This document shows, in pieces, positions 7,603-15,211 of a stretch of 44,921 bases of DNA; the stretch's first letter is position 1; each line of letters starts with the position of its first letter. A program made the position numbers and the translations under genes. Source of the stretch: a bacterium (GTDB lineage: Bacteria; Acidobacteriota; Polarisedimenticolia; Polarisedimenticolales; Polarisedimenticolaceae); assembly GCA_024226515.1 (NCBI GenBank), contig JAAELQ010000127.1:1-44921 (forward strand). The letters are read 5' to 3'. The notes below the pieces were generated by a model. It ran no database searches, was not told where the DNA came from, and saw nothing but the letters and a program-made list of their open reading frames with translations.

Positions 7603-8781
7603 TCAGGGCACGTCGAGCCCGGGAATATCGGGGTATTTCAGCCCGCTTCCGGTGTTGAACAGCACGACGCGCTCGCCCGGCCGGATCCAACCGCGCTCGG
7701 TCAGCGCTCGCGCCGCGGCGACCGTGGCGCCGCCCTCCGGCGCGCCGAAGATGCCCTCGCAGCGGGCCATGTCGAGTTGCCCCTCGGCCATCCGTTCGTC
7801 GCTGACGGCGATCGCGATCCCGTCGGACTCGCGCAGCGCGTCGAGGATCAGATGGTCGCCGACGGCCGCCGGGACACGCAGGCCGCTGGCGTAGGTCCAC
7901 GGGTCCTTCCAGCGCTCGGCCGTGTCCTCTCCGCGCTCGAACGCGCGCACGATCGGCGCGCAACCGTCCGCCTGGACCGAGACCATGCGCGGACGCCGCG
8001 CGTCGCGCAGCAGACCCATCCGCTCGAGCTCGGCGAACGCCTTCCACATCCCGATCAGGCCCGTTCCGCCCCCGGTGGGATAGACGACGACGTCGGGCAG
8101 CGTCCAGTCGAGCTGCTCGGCCAGCTCGTAGCCCATCGTCTTCTTGCCCTCGAGACGGTACGGCTCTTTCAGCGTCGACAGGTCGAACCAGCCCTCGCGC
8201 TCGGTTCCTTCGCGCACGAGCGCGCCGCAGTCGGCGATGTCTCCCGGAGCGAGGTGCACGCGGGCGCCGTAGACCACGGCCTCGAAGCGAAACGGCGCGG
8301 GCGTCTCCTGCGGCAGAAACAGGTCGACCTGCATGCCGGCCAGCGCACCGTACGCCGCGGCGGCCCCTCCCGCGTTGCCCGCCGAGGGAAGCGCCAGGCG
8401 CCGCACCCCGAGCTGCCTGGCCATCGTCACCGCGGCCGCCATGCCGCGCGCCTTGAACGAGCCCGTCGGGTTGAGCGACTCGTCCTTGACGAACAGTCGC
8501 TCGAGCCCCAGCGCGCGGCCCAGCGCGCCCGCCTCGTGCAGCGGCGTCATCCCCTCTCCGAGGCCCAGCGGGTCGTGCGAGCCGGGCAGCACCTCTTCGT
8601 AGCGCCACTGATCGGTGCGTCGCCCGGCGAGCGCGGAGGGGGTCAGCGTGCGCGCGGCCCGCTCGAGGTCGTAGCGCGCCAGCAGGACGCTACCGCAGTC
8701 CGCACACAACGTGTTGAGCCTTCCCGCATCGAACGTCGCGTCACAGCGCGAGCAGTCGAGGCGCTCGAGAGTCGACGGCAC
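7603..8781 (-). CDS. thrC: Threonine synthase (zinc-ribbon type)
   Basis: Threonine synthase is a PLP enzyme turning O-phosphohomoserine into threonine. The 392-residue protein starts with a zinc ribbon (Cys10, Cys13, Cys26, Cys29), as in many archaeal and bacterial thrC proteins. The fold-type II PLP core follows. Lys110 in NPTGSFKARG is the Schiff-base lysine, SAGNAGGAAAAYG binds the substrate carboxylate, and PTGGGTGLIGMWKAF binds the PLP phosphate. The GTG at 8781 has GGAGG seven bases upstream; a longer frame upstream has no such site. Related carboligases of the cysteate-synthase type look similar, but the motifs favour threonine synthase. Confidence 0.88.
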   Translation of the reverse strand: MPSTLERLDCSRCDATFDAGRLNTLCADCGSVLLARYDLERAARTLTPSALAGRRTDQWRYEEVLPGSHDPLGLGEGMTPLHEAGALGRALGLERLFVKDESLNPTGSFKARGMAAAVTMARQLGVRRLALPSAGNAGGAAAAYGALAGMQVDLFLPQETPAPFRFEAVVYGARVHLAPGDIADCGALVREGTEREGWFDLSTLKEPYRLEGKKTMGYELAEQLDWTLPDVVVYPTGGGTGLIGMWKAFAELERMGLLRDARRPRMVSVQADGCAPIVRAFERGEDTAERWKDPWTYASGLRVPAAVGDHLILDALRESDGIAIAVSDERMAEGQLDMARCEGIFGAPEGGATVAAARALTERGWIRPGERVVLFNTGSGLKYPDIPGLDVP

Positions 8782-8860
8782 GCCGCATCCTCCACGATCG
8801 AGATCAGCGTGCAGGATCGCACAATCGCCGGAGGCGCGACAGTCGCGGGAGGGGCGAGGC

Positions 8861-8880
8861 GGGCCACCCGCGGGCGGCCC
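8861..8880 (-). terminator. GC-rich hairpin downstream of the usp gene
   Basis: On the minus strand GGGCC and GGCCC pair, extended by a G-U pair and two CC/GG pairs around a 4-base loop. It sits between the universal stress gene and thrC. No U-run follows, so it is at best a weak terminator. Confidence 0.3.
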
Positions 8881-8897
8881 CCGCTCAGGGCGGTGGA

Positions 8898-9347
8898 CTA
8901 CTCGCTGCGGTCCTGGACCACCAGCACGGGACACGGTGCGTGACGCATGACGCGCTCGGTCGTCGAGCCCATGACCGCGTGCGAGATGAACCCGCGGCCG
9001 TGGGTCGCCATGACGATCATGTCCACGTCCGCCTCACGCGCCAGCCGCACGATCTCGACGTGCGGCGTGCCCATCACGGCGCGCTGCTCGATCTCGATGT
9101 CCGCTTCGAAGTTCTCCTTGGCGAACTCCTGCAGGCGCTGTGCGGCGCGCATCTGCTGGCGCTCGAGCAGGTCCTCGATGCCGACCGACATGTACTCGAC
9201 CACCATCGGGGGAAGTCGGTCCTCCTCGACGTACCCCAGCAACACCTTGGCGCCGAACTGCTTGGCCAGCATCTTCGCCGCGGGAACCGCCTTGCGTGAG
9301 GTCTCGGAGAAATCCGTGGTGAGCAGGATGGTTCGCAGCTGTTGCAT
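8898..9347 (-). CDS. Universal stress protein (UspA family)
   Basis: A single-domain universal stress protein of 149 residues. The N-terminus LRTILLTTDFSE matches the first strand and nucleotide-binding Asp. The C-terminal signature reads ATHGRGFISHAVMGSTTERV, ending in PCPVLVV. Compared with the ATP-binding G-x2-G-x9-GS motif, the first Gly is Ala while the HG-x9-GS part is kept, so nucleotide binding is likely but unproven. The ATG at 9347 follows AAAGGAG at good spacing. It is a single-gene unit, separated from thrC by 116 bases, with a sigma-54-like promoter in front. Confidence 0.92.
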   Translation of the reverse strand: MQQLRTILLTTDFSETSRKAVPAAKMLAKQFGAKVLLGYVEEDRLPPMVVEYMSVGIEDLLERQQMRAAQRLQEFAKENFEADIEIEQRAVMGTPHVEIVRLAREADVDMIVMATHGRGFISHAVMGSTTERVMRHAPCPVLVVQDRSE

Positions 9348-9396
9348 GACCGCTCCTTTCCCAGGCTCGCTTGCGTCGGCCCTCACCCGGTTCCAC

Positions 9397-9412
9397 AGCA
9401 GGCCTCGTGCCA
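9397..9412 (-). promoter_or_regulatory. Sigma-54 (-24/-12) promoter candidate of the usp gene
   Basis: The minus strand reads TGGCACGAGGCCTGCT, against the sigma-54 consensus TGGCACGRNNNTTGCW. Only one base of the conserved set differs, and the GG and GC elements are exactly 10 bases apart. The predicted start near 9387 leaves a leader of about 40 bases with a good ribosome site. No rpoN or enhancer-binding protein gene lies in the window. Confidence 0.55.
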
Positions 9413-9534
9413 GGGCCATCCGGGCGGAAAAGCCGCGATTCCGGGCTCGATCGGCCCGCGGCGCGCGCGGTGCGCTGCGGCATTACGCCGGGAGTTGGGC
9501 GCTATGCCTCACGCCGAAGGCCGCCCTCGGTGTC

Positions 9535-9540
9535 TATAAT
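9535..9540 (+). promoter_or_regulatory. Perfect -10 box, leaderless transcript likely
   Basis: TATAAT ends six bases before the ATG of the alkyltransferase-like gene at 9547. A start about seven bases after the box would fall on the A of that ATG, giving a leaderless mRNA. No convincing -35 box is seen at 16-18 bases spacing, and no Shine-Dalgarno precedes the ATG. Confidence 0.6.
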
Positions 9541-9546
9541 CACCCG

Positions 9547-9960
9547 ATGAAACGCCCCCAGCCCGGCCGCCGGCCGACCGAGCGACGCGTCCACGGCGAC
9601 GTGCAACAGGACCGCGGCAACGCCTTCGACGGCGTCCACGCCCTCGTGCGCCGGATCCCGAAGGGGCGCGTCATGACCTACGGGCAGATCGCGACCTCGA
9701 TCGAGAATCGCCTCTCCGCCCGCGCCGTCGGCTGGGCCATGAACGGTTGCCCGGAAGACGTCCCGTGGCAGCGCGTGGTCAACGCCCGCGGCGGGTGCTC
9801 GACCGAGCGGCTGCCCGACCTGCCGGGAGGGCTGCAGCAGGCGATGCTGGAGCAGGAGGGCGTGGAGTTCTCGGGCAACGGGACGCTCGACCTGGAGCGC
9901 TACCGCTGGCTGCCGCCGGAAGAGCGGCCCGTCCGGCGCAAGCGAACGCCGCGGAAGTGA
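9547..9960 (+). CDS. Alkyltransferase-like protein (ATL, MGMT homologue without catalytic Cys)
   Basis: ATL proteins bind O6-alkylguanine in DNA and flip it out but cannot transfer the alkyl group; they pass the lesion to nucleotide excision repair. The 137-residue protein has the MGMT-type helix-turn-helix (RVMTYGQIA, then RAVGWAMN at 59-66 with the arginine finger). The active-site motif reads PWQRV at 73-77, so Trp74 stands where MGMT has the alkyl-accepting Cys of PCHRV. It is one of few plus-strand genes here. It diverges from the usp gene and converges on tyrS with only six bases between stops. About 30 extra residues precede the domain and are basic. Confidence 0.92.
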   Translation: MKRPQPGRRPTERRVHGDVQQDRGNAFDGVHALVRRIPKGRVMTYGQIATSIENRLSARAVGWAMNGCPEDVPWQRVVNARGGCSTERLPDLPGGLQQAMLEQEGVEFSGNGTLDLERYRWLPPEERPVRRKRTPRK

Positions 9961-9966
9961 TCCCGC

Positions 9967-11208
9967 TCAGTCGAGGTGCACGCGAGCGAAGCGGCGCTTG
10001 CCGACCTTCAGCACCCACGTGTCGCCGGCCGAACCACCGACTTCCAGCGTCCCCGGCTCGACGCGCTTGCCGTCGATCGCCACGGCGCCCTGCTTGAGCA
10101 AACGGTTCGCCTCGCTCTTCGAGGCGGCCAGCTTCGTCGTCTGCAGCAGGGCCGGCAGGAAGACCTTGCCCTCGGCCGCCGCGAAGCGATGCTCGGGCAT
10201 CTCCTCCGGCGTGCCGCGATCGGCGAAGACCTTGGCGAACTCTTCCCGCGCCTGCTTGGCCCCGGCCTCGTCGTGGAAGTCCGCGATGATGCGCATCGCC
10301 ATTCCTTCCTTGACCTTCTTCGGGTGCAGCTCCCCACGCTCGACGAGCTGCTGCATCTGCTCGATGCCGTCCAGCGAGACGCTGGTGCACAGCTCGTAGT
10401 AGCGCCACATCAGCTCGTCGCTGATCGACATGATCTTGCCGAAGATCTCCTTCGGCGGTTCATCGATGCCGATGTAATTCCCCAGCGACTTCGACATCTT
10501 CTCGGTGCCGTCGGTGCCTTCGAGCAGCGGCGTGGTCAACAACACCTGCGGCTCGAGGTCGTAGCCCGGCATCACGTCGCGGCCGACGTTGAGGTTGAAC
10601 AGCTGGTCGGTGCCGCCCAGCTCGACGTCCGCCTCGAGGAACACCGAGTCGTAGGCCTGCGCCAGCGGGTAGAGAAACTCGTGGATCGAGATCGTCTGCC
10701 CGCTGTTGAACCGCTTCTTGAAGTCGTTGCGCTCCAGCATGCGCGCCACGTTGTAGCGCGCCGCCAGCCGGACGAAGCCGAACGAGCCGAGCTCGCCCAG
10801 CCACTCGCTGTTGAAGCGGATCTCGGTCGCGTCGGGGTCCAGCACCTTGTAGCACTGCTTCTTGTAGGTCTCGGCGTTGGCTTCGATCTCCTCCCGCGTC
10901 AGCGTGGGCCGCGCCTTCGAGCGGCCGGTCGGGTCGCCGATCAGTCCGGTGAAGTCGCCGATGAGGAAGATCACGCGGTGGCCGAGATCCTGGAAGTGCC
11001 GCATCTTGCGCAGCAGCACGGTGTGCCCGAGGTGGATGTCCGGAGCCGTAGGGTCGAAGCCGACCTTGACCACCAGCGGCTTGCCCGACTCGCGACTGCG
11101 CTCGAGCTTCTTCTTCAGCTCGTCGCGCAACACGATGTCGACGGCTCCGCGCTCGAGCAGCTCCAGCTGCTCTTCGACGGGGGCGAACGTTCTCTTCGCG
11201 GTCGTCAT
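9967..11208 (-). CDS. tyrS: Tyrosyl-tRNA synthetase (TyrZ/type 2)
   Basis: A class I aminoacyl-tRNA synthetase charging tRNA-Tyr. The 413 residues include the HIGH-type motif HLGH at 59-62 in DPTAPDIHLGHTVLLRKM, GDFTGLIGDPTGRS, the tyrosine pocket with ELGGTDQLFNL, EKMSKS near 236-241, and a C-terminal S4 RNA-binding domain (from about 345, with LLKQGAVAIDGKRV). The domain layout matches the TyrZ-like branch rather than E. coli TyrS. The ATG at 11208 follows a GAGGTGAGG ribosome site. The gene is the last of the pur-radC-tyrS run, 36 bases after radC. Confidence 0.97.
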   Translation of the reverse strand: MTTAKRTFAPVEEQLELLERGAVDIVLRDELKKKLERSRESGKPLVVKVGFDPTAPDIHLGHTVLLRKMRHFQDLGHRVIFLIGDFTGLIGDPTGRSKARPTLTREEIEANAETYKKQCYKVLDPDATEIRFNSEWLGELGSFGFVRLAARYNVARMLERNDFKKRFNSGQTISIHEFLYPLAQAYDSVFLEADVELGGTDQLFNLNVGRDVMPGYDLEPQVLLTTPLLEGTDGTEKMSKSLGNYIGIDEPPKEIFGKIMSISDELMWRYYELCTSVSLDGIEQMQQLVERGELHPKKVKEGMAMRIIADFHDEAGAKQAREEFAKVFADRGTPEEMPEHRFAAAEGKVFLPALLQTTKLAASKSEANRLLKQGAVAIDGKRVEPGTLEVGGSAGDTWVLKVGKRRFARVHLD

Positions 11209-11244
11209 GGCCTCACCTCGAAAACGCAATACTAGCAAACTGCG

Positions 11245-11946
11245 CTAGAGCAGCCCGCGCTCGCGCAGGCTGACGAACGTCCCGCCGGCCACGATCAGGT
11301 GGTCGTACAGTTCGATTCCCATCAGCTCTCCCGCCCTGCGCACCGCCCGCGTGAAATCGATGTCCTCGGTCGACGGATCCGCGCAGCCGCTGGGGTGGTT
11401 GTGCGCGAGGATGAACCCCAGCGCGAGGTGCACGACCGCAGGGTAGAGGATCTCGCGTGGATGGGTGCGCGTCGTGTTCAACGACCCGATCGAGATCGTC
11501 TCGCGGTGCAGCAGGCCGTTCTGCGCGTCGAGGTACAGTCCGACCAGGTGCTCCTTCTTCGCGCGGCCGATGTGACGCACCTCGGCGAACGCCTCACGCG
11601 GGCCGCCGAGCACGGGACGCTGCGTCTCGTCACGGGCGTACGTCCGCTTGCCGATCTCGAACACCGCGCACAGTCGCGCGGCCGAGGCGTGGCCCAGGCC
11701 GCTTTCCGAGCGCCAGGCGTCCGCCGTCAGCTCGGACAGACCGTCGAGCCCGTGTCCACGCACGAGTCGCCGTGCGATGCGACCGACCGGCTCGCGTCGC
11801 GTGCCGCTGCCGATGACGAGCGCCAGCAACTCACCGGGCGACAGGCAGCCCGGCCCACGGGTGAACAGCTTCTCGCGCGGGCGTAGCGCTCGCGGGGTAT
11901 CCGGAAGACGAACGGCGTCCCGCACCTCGTATCGAGGATCATGCAT
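11245..11946 (-). CDS. radC: RadC family protein (JAB/MPN domain)
   Basis: RadC-family proteins carry a JAMM metalloprotease-like fold; the cellular role is uncertain, and the old DNA-repair assignment is disputed. The 233-residue protein has an N-terminal helix-hairpin-helix part (LSPGELLALVIGSGT, GLGHASAARL) and a C-terminal JAMM domain. The metal motif is AHNHPSGCADPSTEDIDFT near residue 183, giving HxH with a downstream Ser and Asp. The ATG at 11946 is preceded by GGGAG. It lies 36 bases behind purN on the same strand. Confidence 0.95.
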   Translation of the reverse strand: MHDPRYEVRDAVRLPDTPRALRPREKLFTRGPGCLSPGELLALVIGSGTRREPVGRIARRLVRGHGLDGLSELTADAWRSESGLGHASAARLCAVFEIGKRTYARDETQRPVLGGPREAFAEVRHIGRAKKEHLVGLYLDAQNGLLHRETISIGSLNTTRTHPREILYPAVVHLALGFILAHNHPSGCADPSTEDIDFTRAVRRAGELMGIELYDHLIVAGGTFVSLRERGLL

Positions 11947-11982
11947 GGGTCACTCCCGGAGGCGCGGGACCATGGCGTTGAC

Positions 11983-12597
11983 TCAGGCTTCGACGCTCGC
12001 GTGGCGTCCGTCGACACGGAACTTCCCATCGAAGAACATGCGGACGGCCTCGGGGTAGATCGCGTGTTCCTGCTCGAGGATGCGCGCCGACAACGACTCC
12101 TCGGTGTCGCCGGCGACGACGGGAACCGCGGCCTGCAAGACGATCGGGCCGTGATCGCACTGCTCGTCCACGAGGTGCACCGTGCAGCCGGCCAGCTTCA
12201 CGCCGTGGTCCAGCGCCTGGCGCTGCGCGTGCAGCCCGGGAAAGGCCGGCAGCAACGACGGGTGGATATTGAGCATGCGGTTGCGGAACGCCTCGACCAT
12301 CAGCGGCGACAGCAAGCGCATGTAGCCCGCGAGGCAGACCAGATCCACGCGATGTTGTTGAAGAACGCGGACCACCTCGCGCTCGTGGGCCTCGCGCGGC
12401 TTGATCCGCCTGTGCTCGACGACCGCGGTCGGCACACCCATCTCGGCGGCGCGCTCGAGCCCCTGGGCCGACGGCACGTTGGACAGCACGAGCACCGGGT
12501 CCGCGGGAACGTCGCCGCGCTGCATCGCCTCGACCAGCGAGATCATGTTGCTGCCGCGTCCGGAGATCAGGATCCCGACCCGGCCGCGCTCAGGCAT
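11983..12597 (-). CDS. purN: Phosphoribosylglycinamide formyltransferase PurN
   Basis: PurN transfers a formyl group from 10-formyl-tetrahydrofolate to GAR, the third step of purine synthesis. The 204-residue length is typical. Motifs are VGILISGRGSNM at the N-terminus, LAGYMRLLSP, the catalytic NIHPSLLPAFPG and VDEQCDHGPIV with the conserved Asp. I chose the ATG at 12597, which overlaps the end of purM by 8 bases and gives the usual N-terminus. The overlap indicates translational coupling with purM. Confidence 0.97.
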   Translation of the reverse strand: MPERGRVGILISGRGSNMISLVEAMQRGDVPADPVLVLSNVPSAQGLERAAEMGVPTAVVEHRRIKPREAHEREVVRVLQQHRVDLVCLAGYMRLLSPLMVEAFRNRMLNIHPSLLPAFPGLHAQRQALDHGVKLAGCTVHLVDEQCDHGPIVLQAAVPVVAGDTEESLSARILEQEHAIYPEAVRMFFDGKFRVDGRHASVEA

Positions 12598-13633
12598 AGA
12601 CCACGTCTCCGCTGCCGGCGACGACATCGCCGATGCGCAGGTGCTGCTCCCCCGCCTCGTCGAGCGACTTCTCGACCGCGGCGGCGTCGGACGGAGCAAC
12701 GACGAGCACCATGCCGATGCCCATGTTGAACGTGCGGAACATCTCCGCCTCGTCGACCCCGCCCTTCTCCTGCATGAAGCGGAACAACGCGGGCACCTCC
12801 CACGAGGCGCGCGAGATGCGCGCGGAGGTCCCCTCGGGCAGTACGCGCGGCAGATTGTCGGTCAGCCCGCCGCCCGTGATGTGGGCCAGCGCGTGCACCG
12901 ACCCGGCCGCAAGCAGCGGCGCGACGGCCTCGAGGTACGAGCGGTGCTCGGCCAGCAACAGCTCGCCGACCGTGCCGTCGAGACCCGCGACCCTGTCGTC
13001 ATGCGCCAGCCCCTCGACCTCGAAGAAGATCTTGCGCGCCAGCGAGTAGCCGTTGGTGTGCAGCCCGGACGAGGGCAGGCCGATCAGCACGTCGCCCGTC
13101 GCCGCGTGGCGCCCGTCGAGCAGCCGGTCGCGCTGCACCGCCCCGACGATGAAGCCGGCCACGTCGTACTCGCCGTCCGAATAGAACCCCGGCATCTCCG
13201 CGGTCTCGCCGCCGAGAAGGGCGCAGCCGTTCTCGCGACAGCCGGCGGCGATGCCCTCGACGACCTCGGCCAGCACGTGCGGCTCGAGACGCCCGGTCGC
13301 GATGTAGTCCAGGAAGAACAGCGGGCGGGCGCCCTGGACCAGGATGTCGTTGACGCAGTGGTTGACCAGGTCTCTACCGCACGTATTGTGCACGCCGCTC
13401 AGGAACGCGAGGCACAGCTTCGTGCCGACGCCGTCCGCGCTCGAGACGAGGATCGTCGGTCCGGCCGCCTCGTCGAGGGCGAACAACCCGCCGAAGCTGC
13501 CGAGCTCCGACAGCACGCCGGGGGTGCGCGTCGAGCGCACGAGGTCCTTGATGCGGTCGAGCGCGTTGTCCTGTGCGTCGATGTCGACCCCGGCGTCGCG
13601 ATAGGTCAGGCCTCGCTTGGGCGTCTGGTCCAT
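12590..13633 (-). CDS. purM: Phosphoribosylformylglycinamidine cyclo-ligase PurM
   Basis: PurM closes the imidazole ring to form AIR, using ATP. The 347 residues carry LTYRDAGVDIDAQ at the N-terminus, SSADGVGTKL, the VNDILVQGARPLFFLDY signature, LLGGETAEMPGFY, LPSSGLHTNGYSLAR and HITGGGLTDNLPRVLP. Length and order match the family. The ATG at 13633 is preceded by GGAG. The gap to purF is 112 bases and contains a hairpin and a possible promoter, so purM-purN-radC-tyrS may also be transcribed apart from purF. Confidence 0.97.
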   Translation of the reverse strand: MDQTPKRGLTYRDAGVDIDAQDNALDRIKDLVRSTRTPGVLSELGSFGGLFALDEAAGPTILVSSADGVGTKLCLAFLSGVHNTCGRDLVNHCVNDILVQGARPLFFLDYIATGRLEPHVLAEVVEGIAAGCRENGCALLGGETAEMPGFYSDGEYDVAGFIVGAVQRDRLLDGRHAATGDVLIGLPSSGLHTNGYSLARKIFFEVEGLAHDDRVAGLDGTVGELLLAEHRSYLEAVAPLLAAGSVHALAHITGGGLTDNLPRVLPEGTSARISRASWEVPALFRFMQEKGGVDEAEMFRTFNMGIGMVLVVAPSDAAAVEKSLDEAGEQHLRIGDVVAGSGDVVYA

Positions 13634-13672
13634 CCGGTCACTCCGTGGCCGCCAGCGGGGCGGCTCGCGTTC

Positions 13673-13703
13673 ATTATCGTCGCGCTCGAGGCGCTTCGGC
13701 CAA
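13673..13703 (-). promoter_or_regulatory. Possible promoter of purM
   Basis: GATAAT (13678-13673) differs from the -10 consensus by one base. TTGGCC (13703-13698) could serve as -35, but the 19-base spacing is long. Confidence 0.3.
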
Positions 13704-13709
13704 CGGTCG

Positions 13710-13737
13710 GGTTGCGCTGCGACAACGCGGCGCAACC
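13710..13737 (-). terminator. Strong hairpin after purF
   Basis: GGTTGCGC and GCGCAACC form an 8-bp stem, continued inside by three further pairs around TTGT after a mismatch. It begins eight bases after the purF stop. No U-run follows, so it may attenuate rather than end transcription into purM. Confidence 0.45.
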
Positions 13738-13745
13738 ATCTCCAC

Positions 13746-15131
13746 TCAGCGCCGCGCCTTCTCGAACAATCCCAGTTGCTGCGCGCGGTCGTAGGGCAGC
13801 GAGACCGGCTGCTCGTCGGTCCAGCAGGCGCCGCAGATCTCGCCTTGCTGCACTCCGGCGGCGGCGATCATGCCCTCGAAGCTGAGATAGCCCACGCTGT
13901 CCGCCTGCACGAAATCGCGAATCGATTCGACGTTCTGGCGCGCCGCGATCAGCTCCTCGGCCAGCGGCGTGTCGATGCCGTAGTGACACGGTCCGATCGT
14001 CGGCGGGCACGAGATGCGGACGTGCACCTCCTTGGCTCCGGCGTCGCGACACAGTTGCACGATCTTCTTGCTGGTCGTCCCACGCACGATGGAGTCGTCG
14101 ATCAACGCGATCCGCTTGTCGCGCAGAATCGCCTTCACCGGATTGAGCTTGATGCGCACGCCGAAGTTGCGGATTTGCTGCGTCGGCTCGATAAACGTCC
14201 GTCCCACGTAGTGGTTGCGCACCAGGCCCATCTCGAACGGCAGGTCCGCCGCGCGGGCGTAGCCCATCGCGGCGTAGATCCCCGAGTCGGGCACCGGCAC
14301 GACGACGTCGACGTCCGCCGGGTGCTCGGCGAACAGCCTCTCTCCCAGGGTCTTGCGCACGCCCTGGACCGACTCGCCGAACAGCATGCTGTCGGGACGT
14401 GAGAAGTAGACGTGCTCGAAGAAGCAGGGCGCCGGCCGCTCGGCGGCAAACGGCTTCAACGAGTGGAGACCGGCGACGTCGATCACGACGACCTCGCCCC
14501 GCTCGAGATCCCTGACGTATTCGGCGCCCAGCAGGTCGAACACGCACGTTTCGCTGGCCAGGACCCACGCTCCGTCGACGCGTCCGATGGACAGCGGACG
14601 GAAGCCCAGCGGGTCGCGGGCCGCGATCAGGCGGCCGGCGACCATCGTCACCAGCGAGTACGCCCCGCGCAGCCGACGCAGCGAATCGACCAGGGCGTCG
14701 ACCACGTCGGCCTGCGGCGCCTTGGCCGCCAGGTGCAGGATCGTCTCGGTGTCGCTGGTCGTCTGGAAAATCGAGCCCTCGGACTCGAGCTCGGTACGCA
14801 CCTCGGCCGCGTTGACCAGGTTGCCGTTGTGGGCGATCGAGATCGGTCCCCGGTGGTGCTGCAGCAGGAACGGCTGGACGTTGATGGCGCTGGAGTCACC
14901 CGACGTCGAGTAACGCACGTGTCCGATCGCGCACTCGCCCGGGAGCCGGTCGAGCACGTCGCGCGAGAACACGTCGGCCACGAGGCCCATGCCGGCCTGG
15001 CGATGGAACGTCTCCCCGGTGGCCGTGACGATCCCGGTCGACTCCTGGCCTCGGTGCTGCAGCGCGTACAGCCCCAGGTAGGCCAACGTGGAAGCTTCCG
15101 GATGACCGAAGATCCCGACGATTCCGCACAT
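13746..15131 (-). CDS. purF: Amidophosphoribosyltransferase PurF, Fe-S type
   Basis: PurF makes phosphoribosylamine from PRPP and glutamine, the committed purine step. The 461-residue protein starts MCGIVG, so Cys2 becomes the N-terminal nucleophile of the glutaminase domain after processing. The PRPP loop IALIDDSIVRGTTS is at 341-354. Cys236, Cys382, Cys433 and Cys436 match the four cysteines that bind the [4Fe-4S] cluster in Bacillus subtilis PurF, so this is the iron-sulfur, oxygen-sensitive type rather than the E. coli type. The ATG at 15131 is fixed by the Cys2 requirement; in-frame codons upstream are not used. A -10 box and a hairpin precede it. Confidence 0.97.
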   Translation of the reverse strand: MCGIVGIFGHPEASTLAYLGLYALQHRGQESTGIVTATGETFHRQAGMGLVADVFSRDVLDRLPGECAIGHVRYSTSGDSSAINVQPFLLQHHRGPISIAHNGNLVNAAEVRTELESEGSIFQTTSDTETILHLAAKAPQADVVDALVDSLRRLRGAYSLVTMVAGRLIAARDPLGFRPLSIGRVDGAWVLASETCVFDLLGAEYVRDLERGEVVVIDVAGLHSLKPFAAERPAPCFFEHVYFSRPDSMLFGESVQGVRKTLGERLFAEHPADVDVVVPVPDSGIYAAMGYARAADLPFEMGLVRNHYVGRTFIEPTQQIRNFGVRIKLNPVKAILRDKRIALIDDSIVRGTTSKKIVQLCRDAGAKEVHVRISCPPTIGPCHYGIDTPLAEELIAARQNVESIRDFVQADSVGYLSFEGMIAAAGVQQGEICGACWTDEQPVSLPYDRAQQLGLFEKARR

Positions 15132-15144
15132 CCCGCCACCCCGC

Positions 15145-15175
15145 AAAAAGAGCAACCGCGGCGCTCGCGCCGCGG
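15145..15175 (-). terminator. Intrinsic terminator or leader attenuator between purB and purF
   Basis: On the minus strand CCGCGGCG and CGCCGCGG form a perfect 8-bp stem with a 4-base loop (15175-15156), followed by TTGCTCTTTTT. It ends 13 bases before the purF ATG. It can stop transcripts arriving from purB. It also lies inside the leader of any transcript starting at the -10 box at 15185-15190. Confidence 0.6.
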
Positions 15176-15184
15176 CCGGGGGCC

Positions 15185-15190
15185 ATTATA
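15185..15190 (-). promoter_or_regulatory. Perfect -10 box of purF
   Basis: The minus strand reads TATAAT here, between the purB stop and the purF start. No good -35 box is found at 16-18 bases spacing; GAGGGT or AGAGGG lie at that distance. An activator or relaxed -35 use is possible. Confidence 0.5.
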
Positions 15191-15211
15191 GCGCGCCCCG
15201 CGCCCGACCCT

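Noticed and set aside
15132..15190. Purine riboswitch upstream of purF
   Set aside because: The leader is too short and lacks the conserved loops; only a simple hairpin with U-run is present.
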